Source of the DNA: Trametopsis cervina
Taxonomy: Eukaryota; Basidiomycota; Agaricomycetes; Polyporales; Irpicaceae
DNA length: 64,000 nt
Direction of reading: 5' to 3'
NCBI GenBank assembly: GCA_022385755.1
Contig: MU278348.1
Location: forward strand, 2,237,470 to 2,301,469
Positions within the stretch are counted from its first letter, which is position 1. Each line of letters starts with the position of its first letter. This document shows, piece by piece, positions 57,384-64,000 of the stretch. The position numbers were made by a program, and so were the translations under genes. The notes beneath the pieces were generated by a model. It saw nothing but the letters and a program-made list of their open reading frames with translations, was not told the DNA's origin and did not search any database.

Positions 57384-58778
57384 ATGAAGCCTTTCCATAG
57401 CCATCGTTCTTCAACGATACAATCCACTATCAACGCCGCGGTCTTTCAATCAATTCACGAGGGATCGCATTACATCGATCCTCCCAAACTGAGTCCCGAA
57501 TTGTGGGATCATGTATCCATCCAGAATCCGGAAAACAGAGCTGAGAGTGAACGACTGGAATTTCTGGGCGATGCGCTAGTGGATGCATGCATCGCGATGG
57601 AGCTGTACAAGACGATTCCAGATGGTAATCCCCACAAATATACGGTGTGTACATTATTAGCAGTCCCTGTGCCGCTACGATATATAATCATCATATTCAG
57701 GAGGTCCGCAGCGTCGTGCATTCCAACTTCACGTTTGCAAATTTGGTGCATAAGATGGGGGTCCGAATCTCCGCAGACACGAAGTCCCTGGGTGACGTTT
57801 TTGAGACCATGATGGGTGCATATTACACCGAGAAAGGTTTCGACGCATTGAACGTGTGGGTTAAGCACGCGTTTGGGCCTGTCATAGAAGCTGCAGCTGC
57901 AGCATTTGATCAACACTTGTCAGTATTCTCGGGAGATACAGTGTATTAAGCGTGCATCGGACTGATAACTTCTCAGGGCGGAACGAAACGCAAACAGCAA
58001 CGCTGAGCGATCAAACCCACCATCCACGCCAAGTAACGTAGGTGCTAGGAGGCCTAGTTTTTCTGCCTCCACAAGCAGAGGGAAGGGGAAGCGAAGGCTC
58101 TCTGAGACTGCTCGTGACACAGCTCCAGCAACAGCAACACATGAGCCAACCCCGCTCACACCCCCGCCATTGAATCTTCCCGATAGCACATATCATATGC
58201 CATCCAGCAGTTATACCGAATCATTGAGACGGAGCCCCGCACCCCCGCACGATGTTGCCAGGCCTCAGGGTGTCACCTCATCGCAACTCCCTGGTAGCTC
58301 GTCCGAATCCGATTCATCATCAGATTCGGGCGAGAGCGACAGTCTGCCAGAGTTTTGGGAGGAGGTGCACCTTCCAGATGGCGAAGTCGTGTATCTTGAC
58401 CACAGCACTGAAACGACGTCTTGGGAACGTCCCCGCCGTCGTCGTACATCACACCGCAAATTTACACTTGCAGAAGCAGAGGCGGTCTGGACGGCGCGCC
58501 TCGTTGCACCACTGCCTCCCGTTCCAACGTCTACTGATAACAACCCTTCGCGCACACCCAGTCACCGTGGGCAAGCAACAGACGACCCCCTGCGTCGCCC
58601 TGTCCACCCTGCTGTCATCACAGACCTACTTCAGGATGGCTATATTTTGAATGAAGCCAGTACTGACAGTGATTTCAGTCAGCCCGGTAGCGTTCCAGAG
58701 TTCTGGGAAGTCTTGCATACAGACTATGGGACAATATACTATATCGATCATCCTGCTAGCAGCATCCTGCATAGATAA
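57384..58778 (+). CDS. RNase III domain fused to WW domain (copy 2)
   Basis: The N-terminal RNase III domain matches copy 1: AESERLEFLGDALVDACIAM and GDVFETMMGAYYTEKGF, with the four acidic catalytic positions kept. An intron follows GNPHKYT at the same point as in copy 1; a second joins QHL to AERNANSN (acceptor about 57977). The middle is disordered with KGKGKRR-like basic parts. A WW domain lies at 58344-58433: LPEFWEEVH, GEVVYLDH, TTSWERP, with both Trp, the Tyr/Leu-Asp-His core and the final Pro. A second copy of its first half starts at 58692 (VPEFWEVLH, GTIYYIDH) and ends without the second Trp. The ATG at 57384 is used. WW domains bind Pro-rich motifs, for example of RNA polymerase II tail or splicing factors; that role here is inference. 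Confidence 0.8.
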
Positions 58779-58911
58779 AACACGGATGACATACACTCAA
58801 TTGTACTTCCTTGCTCTCACTGTTGCATTAGGCTAAATTCGCGCGTGTCATGAGCCTGTTGTTGTATTTCAATGTACATTCTAATATCTATGTATCTAAC
58901 CGTCTCACTCA

Positions 58912-58917
58912 ACGCGT
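58912..58917 (+). promoter_or_regulatory. ACGCGT (MCB-like) box 1 upstream of MAD2
   Basis: Perfect MluI cell-cycle box, 173 nt before the MAD2 start codon, in the 306-nt gap after the RNase III-WW gene. It pairs with a second copy 70 nt downstream. In fungi the MBF factor binds this hexamer and activates S-phase genes. Confidence 0.45.
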
Positions 58918-58981
58918 TTTCGTCTAACTCCTTTGTGCTATTGTCGTGAATCAGTACTCACGTGATCGCGTGTCGCGTGCC

Positions 58982-58987
58982 ACGCGT
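58982..58987 (+). promoter_or_regulatory. ACGCGT (MCB-like) box 2 upstream of MAD2
   Basis: Second copy, 103 nt before the MAD2 start, inside CCACGCGTTGG. A CGCG also occurs just before (58966-58980, ATCGCGTGTCGCGTG). Single copies of this hexamer occur elsewhere in the window by chance, so the pair is suggestive only. Confidence 0.45.
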
Positions 58988-59084
58988 TGGTCGCGTCCAC
59001 AACAGCACTCGCTTTTGTTACTTTATCCACGACGTTCAGTGACGGCACTATAATCCATACGTGCAAGGTCCATATCAGTCAGAC

Positions 59085-59920
59085 ATGCCACCTACTAAGC
59101 AAGCACCAGCTCGTCAAGCTATTACCCTCAAGGGTTCCACAAATCTCGTCACCGAGTTTTTCAAGTATGCAGTCAATACGTGAGTGTAAAACGGAGTTGA
59201 GCTACATCCATGGGCTCATGTTCTATCTTTCTTAGTATCCTCTTTCAAAGAGGCGTGTATCCGGCCGACGATTTCCACATGGTAAAAAAGTATGGCCAAA
59301 CTATCCTTGTTACTCAAGATCTCGCACTGGAGAACTACCTTGAGAAGTAGGTAACATGGCTTTGTATGTAAGAATAGTTTCGTTAATGAGCGGCAGAATC
59401 CTTTCTCAGATGAACAGTGCGTGAACCTGGGGTCTTCTACTCAACAGTTATTCACTACCATCCAGAGTGGCTGCTGACAGGATCAATCACACAAATCGTC
59501 CTCGCAATCATCTCGAAGAACTCCAGAGTGACGATGGAGCGTTGGGTGTTCGACATCAATCTCGTCGAGCAACCAGCAAACGCCTCCGCACCGTGAGTTC
59601 ATTCCGTCATGGATGACACACGAGCTTACTGACCACATACCAGAGCACCCGTCAAACCAGAATCCGAGATACAAGCGGAGATCCGTAACATCCTGAAACA
59701 AATCGTGTCCACTGTGACATTCCTGCCTGTCATTGATGAGCCGACCGTGTTCAACATCCTCGCATACACGTCGGAATCAGCGGATATCCCAGCGGACGAA
59801 TGGGTCGATACGGATCCCCTGGCCATCGAGGCAAGCAAGAGTCAGCAAGTCAAACTGCGGAGCTTCAGTACAGATGTCCACCGCATCGAAGCGATGGTTG
59901 CCTACAGATACGACGGCTAG
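59085..59920 (+). CDS. MAD2: Spindle assembly checkpoint protein Mad2 (HORMA domain)
   Basis: Binds Cdc20 at unattached kinetochores to delay anaphase. ATG at 59085 starts MPPTKQAPARQAITLKGSTN, then LVTEFFKYAVNT, an intron, and ILFQRGVYPADDFHMVKKYG. ENYLEKILSQMNK is joined by splicing (donor at 59416, acceptor about 59465) to WLLTGSITQIVLAI, as in the family. VTMERWVFDINLVE, IRNILKQIVSTVTFLPVIDE and the seat-belt end SFSTDVHRIEAMVAYRYDG follow. About 205 residues in five exons; the normal Mad2 length. Two MCB-like boxes lie in its promoter. Confidence 0.95.
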
Positions 59921-60494
59921 CGACATTGATAGGACTCCGGGGTATTGGAACCAATAGTACCCTCGGGATCTCGTCTTTCCCTCTCAACTGGTCTGATAAG
60001 TGTTAATCTGCAGCATCACGGGTATACTGGATACGGGAATGTTTTATCACTGGCAACTGTAATCCTATCGCATTGTGATTCTGACAGTTTGAAGTCGATG
60101 AACAAGCCAGGTAACGCAGGTTAGGACACACCCTTACTCGACGCAATGCCATCAGGAGCTTTTATCATGCATGTGTGAGCGAGCTGCCCGAGCTGGTCAA
60201 CGTCGAGATGGCGGTGTTCCAAAAGTTGTTGATTGCCATGACACCAACGCGGCGTTGTTGATGACGGGGGCCAGATCGCGCGCTCGGCCATAATAAGTAC
60301 GCGCTCGTTTAACTACCACCACCTTCCCCCTGGCGGCCACACCTTCCCATCTCCCCCGTTTCTCTACCTTCATCCCTCTCCAGGGCTCAGTTGCGTTCGT
60401 TTTGTCTGGCAGGACCCGGACGTCGCTCTTTTCGATACTTTACAACCCGAATTCTACGTTATACTATTGATTGCACTGAGATACCATAACAACC
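59921..60494. other. Intergenic region
   Basis: Gap of 574 nt: 3' flank of MAD2 and promoter of NoxA. A pyrimidine-rich tract (60320-60380) lies upstream of the NoxA start. No open frame of note. Confidence 0.45.
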
Positions 60495-62623
60495 ATGGGC
60501 GAGAGCTGGTTCAAGCGCGAGTTCCTCACTCCTAGAAGACTGATCTTCAACATCATATTCTATGGCCTGCACTTTTTCTTCTTCGGTTATGGCTGGCACA
60601 GTCAGGTCGGTCGGAAGTCGGAAGAAATGAGAATAATTCGCTGACGTTACTTTATTACAGGCAGTGAACACGAAACTCGCTGCCCTCAACGGTCTCAAGT
60701 GGTCGGTGTGGGTTTCGCGAGGTGCTGGGTTGGTCCTTGCGTTTGACGGAGGCTTGATCTTGGTTCCTATGCTTCGCAATATCATCCGAGTTGTTCGCCC
60801 GCGTCTTGCATGGTTGTTCCCCGCCGACGAAAACATCTGGTTCCATCGTCAAGTGGCCTACTCTATGGCATTCTGGGCTATGGTCCATACAACGGCTCAC
60901 TACGTCAACTTCTTCAATGTTGAGCTTACTCGTAAGTCTCACTGTGTACGTCATTATGTATACTTTTATTCACGAGGTTCCCGCAGAGGTCCGACCCCAA
61001 ACCGCGCTGCAAATTCACTACACCCAACCCGGTGGTATTACTGGACACTTCATGCTCTTCATCATGGTTCTCATGTATAGCACCGCTCACAACAAGATTC
61101 GTGCACAATGCTTTGAAGCTTTCTGGTACACTCACCACCTCGCATTCTTCTTCATGATTGGACTGTATACGCATGCAACTGGATGCTTTGTCCGCGACAG
61201 TCCCGATCCTCAGTACATTTCATCTTTCCCATTCTACTCGACAGAGCACTGTCTGGGATACGAAAGTTGGAGGTTCACCATCTGGCCAGGAATCATTTAC
61301 TTCGGAGAGCGAGTTTACAGGGAGATCAGGGCTAGGCGCGCAACTCGGCTTTCGAAGGTGCTCGTTCACCCGAGTGGTACGTTGTTTTCTCAAATCTCCC
61401 TCTTGTTTGTACGGGGCTCATGCTGCAATAGGTGCAATGGAACTCCGCATTGTGAAACCGACTTTCAAATACGTCGCTGGACAATGGCTGTTCATCCAAG
61501 TTCCTGACGTCTCCGGATGGCAGTGGCACCCCGTCAGTTCACATCAGTCGCAGTATGATGGCGCTTCTGACATGTCAATCTTTTTTATTATTTTTAGTTT
61601 ACCATCACATCTGCACCGGAGGATCCGTATGTTTCAGTCCATATCCGTCAAGTCGGTGATTGGACACACGGACTTGGTGAACGCCTTGGCGCAGGCCCGT
61701 CTGTAGTCGCACAGCTGACAGCTGCAGCCATGAAGGGCAAGGAGAAGGATGAGTCCGTCTACGGCACTCGTGGCGATTTCGTCGAGCTCGATCCCGGTTC
61801 TACCGCCCGGCCTCTTCCGGCTGTGCGCATTGATGGCCCGTACGGGGCCCCCGCTGAAGACGTTTTCAACGTTGAAGTGGCTGTCTTGATCGGTGCGGGT
61901 ATCGGTCAGTCGGGAAACACAATATGCAACATGGAATTCCTTGCTTACCAAGTTTATCAGGTGTCACGCCATTTGCGTCCATTCTCAAGCATATCTGGTA
62001 CCGCCAGAGGAGGAACAACGTTGGCTCACTCAGACGTGTTGAGTTCTTCTGGGTTTGCCGTGACGCTCCTTCTTTCGGTTGGTTCCAGAGCTTGTTGCAA
62101 GAGGTTGAAGCCGCTCAGGCAGATCGTGAGTGTTTGGTTGAAACTATTCCACGTGGCCAAGTGCCTGACTTTATGACCAGCCAACTTCTTGCGTATCAAC
62201 ATCTACTTGACGCAGAAGATCAGTGAGGACATGCTGTGGAATATTGCTATCAACGACGCTGGCGCCGAGTATGACCCGCTTACTTTGCTTCGTACTCGTA
62301 CCATGTTTGGACGCCCGGATTGGAAGGCCATCTACAGCCGTATGCGCCAGGCGATCGAGACCGGCCAGTATCTGCCTGGTACCAACTCCCAGCTCAAGAC
62401 CAAAGTCGGGGTATGTACTCCCCTCTTTTTGTCATCTCGGCAAATTTCTCATCACTCCCCTAGACATACTTCTGTGGTCCCAGCGTCCTCGCTAAGTCCA
62501 TCAAGATCGCCTGTGACTCTGAGACAAGTGCGAACGTCAACTTCAGCTTTGCCAAGGTGCGCCTGAACAGATCTTCTTACGTGCACGACGTTCCTCTAAC
62601 TAGTTTCACAGGAACACTTCTAG
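60495..62623 (+). CDS. NOXA: NADPH oxidase, NoxA (Nox1) class
   Basis: Membrane enzyme moving electrons from NADPH through FAD and two hemes to oxygen, making superoxide; in fungi needed for fruiting and hyphal fusion. MGESWFKREFLTPRRLIFNI, then six membrane helices with paired heme His: WFHRQVAYSMAFWAMVHTTA and FWYTHHLAFFFMIGLYTHA. The FAD site is WHPFTITSAPEDP after splicing near 61540; the NADPH site is LIGAGIGVTPFASILKH; the C-terminal NADPH segment is YFCGPSVLAKSIK. Last exon is short and reads EHF. No EF hands (not NoxC) and no long N-terminal extension (unlike NoxB). Around ten exons, about 555 residues, the size of fungal NoxA. Confidence 0.95.
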
Positions 62624-62807
62624 TGGCGATTGGTGGCTCCAAATCTCATGCGTATATAATCAGTCTCGTAGCAATATCTTGTTCGTGCTCTTTGGAATGC
62701 TATACCATGTTGTATACCTAGAGGGTCTGAGTGCATGAGACAACTGGAGAACCACGAGAACATCACGTGGACTATTCCAAACTTGAGCGCCAGAGTCTAA
62801 TAAAATA

Positions 62808-62823
62808 ACGCGTCTCGACGCGT
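62808..62823 (+). promoter_or_regulatory. Two ACGCGT (MCB-like) boxes ten bases apart upstream of RecQ
   Basis: ACGCGT at 62808-62813 and 62818-62823 are spaced by exactly ten bases, one helical turn, 100-115 nt before the RecQ start codon. Tight spacing on the same face is the kind of layout expected for a true MBF site. Confidence 0.55.
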
Positions 62824-62922
62824 CACGGTAAATCGCGATATTATTGGACGTCGGCTAGCAGCCCCTAGTCGTCTCGCGACCACCTTCGGCTTATGACACG
62901 CCAACCGGACGTGTAAGGAACC

Positions 62923-64000
62923 ATGGAAAAGGCGTATGAAGTGTTAAAGAGTACCTTCGGGTTTGACGACTTTCGACTCTCTCAAAAGGAGGTGATCAAC
63001 CGGCTCGTGGTTGAGAACGAAAATGCACTGGTCCTCTTCCCTACCGGAGGTCTGTTTCTTTGTACGCCGGGGTTTAGGATCCAAATTACTGACAGGTCTT
63101 CTTGGTACGTATACAGGAGGTAAAAGTCTGACCTACCAAATACCTGCCTTGTGCTTAGAAGTAGGTGGTACACCATATCACCGTCGATTCTCAGGTGTTG
63201 AACGCCAGTCTGGTTATAGGGGCTGACACTCGTGATATCGCCTCTCATCGCTCTCATGAAGGACCAAGTCGACGCCTTAGTTGAACGTGGTGTCAAAGCG
63301 GCAAGCTTAGATAGTACACAAGATATGGGCCGAGCAACCTGGGTTAAAGATGAAGTCTTAAACGAGTCTATGAAGATCCTATATGTTGCGCCTGAGAGGT
63401 TAGTTAGTCACCATGGATCTGCGCTGAATTGTTGCTGAATAAGTGATTCAGGCTCAATAACGAAGTCAGATGTTCCCTCAACAGACCTCGCAACGCATAT
63501 ATGCTCACGCAAAGCTTCTAGTCGTTTGTAGCGATGATGCGTCAAGTGAAGATATCTTTGCTTGCCATTGACGAATCCCATTGTATATCTCAGGTATGCA
63601 GACGTTTCTTCTTCTGTTGCGCAGCTGACCATATGACTTTGCCCAGTGGGGTGCCAGCTTTCGCCCGGAATACTTGAAGGTAGCACGCTTTGCAGAAGAG
63701 ATGGACGTCGAGAGGGTCTTGTGCCTGACTGCAACAGCTACTCAGAGTGTTGCACAGGATATTTGCAAGAGTTTCTTCATCGATCCGCAGAACGGCGTAT
63801 TTCGTACCCCAGTATACCGCCCCAAGTAAGTCGTTTGTCCCTTGTGGAATAATAATCTCATTATGGGGAAGTCTTTCGCTTCAAGTTCAGGTTGCTGACT
63901 CGTTACAGCAAAAGCTCAACGCAATCGTGCCGATTTTACAGTCGCGCACGGGACCTGCAATTGTCTATGTGACACTACAGAAACAGGCGGAAGAGGTGGC
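62923..64000 (+). CDS. RecQ-family DNA helicase (5' part, runs off the window)
   Basis: ATP-dependent 3'-5' DNA helicase acting in recombination and replication repair. MEKAYEVLKSTFGFDDFRLS has the RecQ motif 0 (F-x-FR-x-x-Q). An intron inside motif I joins LFPTGG to GKSLTYQIPALCLE (Walker A). Motif Ia is ISPLIALMKDQVDAL; motif II is LLAIDESHCISQWGASFRPEY, with DESHC read across an intron; motif III is VLCLTATATQSV. Then VFRTPVYRPK, and near the right end AIVYVTLQKQAEEVA in the second helicase lobe. The gene continues past 64000, so the RQC/HRDC end cannot be judged; it could be a small RecQ1/RecQ5-like or a long Sgs1-like protein, though the early start of motif 0 speaks against a long N-terminal Sgs1 type. 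Confidence 0.9.

Overview
The window is nuclear DNA of a filamentous basidiomycete, most likely an Agaricomycete. The evidence is compact genes split by many introns of about 50-70 nt with GT...AG ends, dense packing on both strands, and a typical gene set: NADPH oxidase of the NoxA class, two SKN1/KRE6-type GH16 proteins, Agaricomycete-style F-box proteins and a fungal Ima1 protein. I see no rRNA, tRNA, CRISPR array or transposon. Gene ends below are start and stop codons; introns are described where I could resolve them.

Layout. 0.4-3.6 kb: low-molecular-weight protein tyrosine phosphatase (+) converging on methylmalonate-semialdehyde dehydrogenase (-). 4.4-6.8 kb: GH16 SKN1/KRE6 protein (+). 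7.6-15.4 kb: two paralogous proteins with three Myb/RAP1-like repeats each (+), separated by an HSL-type membrane hydrolase (-) and a xylose-reductase-like aldo-keto reductase (+). 15.7-22.7 kb: Rab GDI (+) converging on the RAVE subunit Rav1 (-). 23-27.7 kb: multi-FAS1 membrane protein and a carnitine-type mitochondrial carrier (both +). 27.9-32.4 kb: N-acetylglutamate synthase and an F-box protein (both -). 33.5-37.1 kb: UBE2O-like large E2 (+). 38.4-42.8 kb: second GH16 SKN1/KRE6 protein and a SNAPC1-like protein (both -). 43.4-50.1 kb: Ima1-type nuclear membrane protein (+), mitochondrial carrier (-), FBXO31-like F-box protein (+), RING-CH E3 (+). 50.3-55.3 kb: nucleoporin Nup155/Nup170 (-). 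55.6-58.8 kb: a tandem pair of RNase III-domain proteins (+), the second carrying a WW domain. 59.1-64 kb: MAD2, NoxA and the 5' part of a RecQ helicase (all +).

Most genes are conserved housekeeping genes without an operon-like theme. Three local duplications stand out: the Myb/RAP1-like pair, the GH16 pair and the RNase III pair. The most unusual observations are: (i) six corresponding phase-0 introns at the same point of all three Myb-like repeats in both paralogs; (ii) an RNase III domain joined to a WW domain, next to a sister copy that has a SUMO-interaction-like motif instead; (iii) several required microexons (11, 14, 17 and 22 nt); (iv) paired ACGCGT boxes in front of MAD2 and RecQ, suggesting shared MBF-type cell-cycle control.
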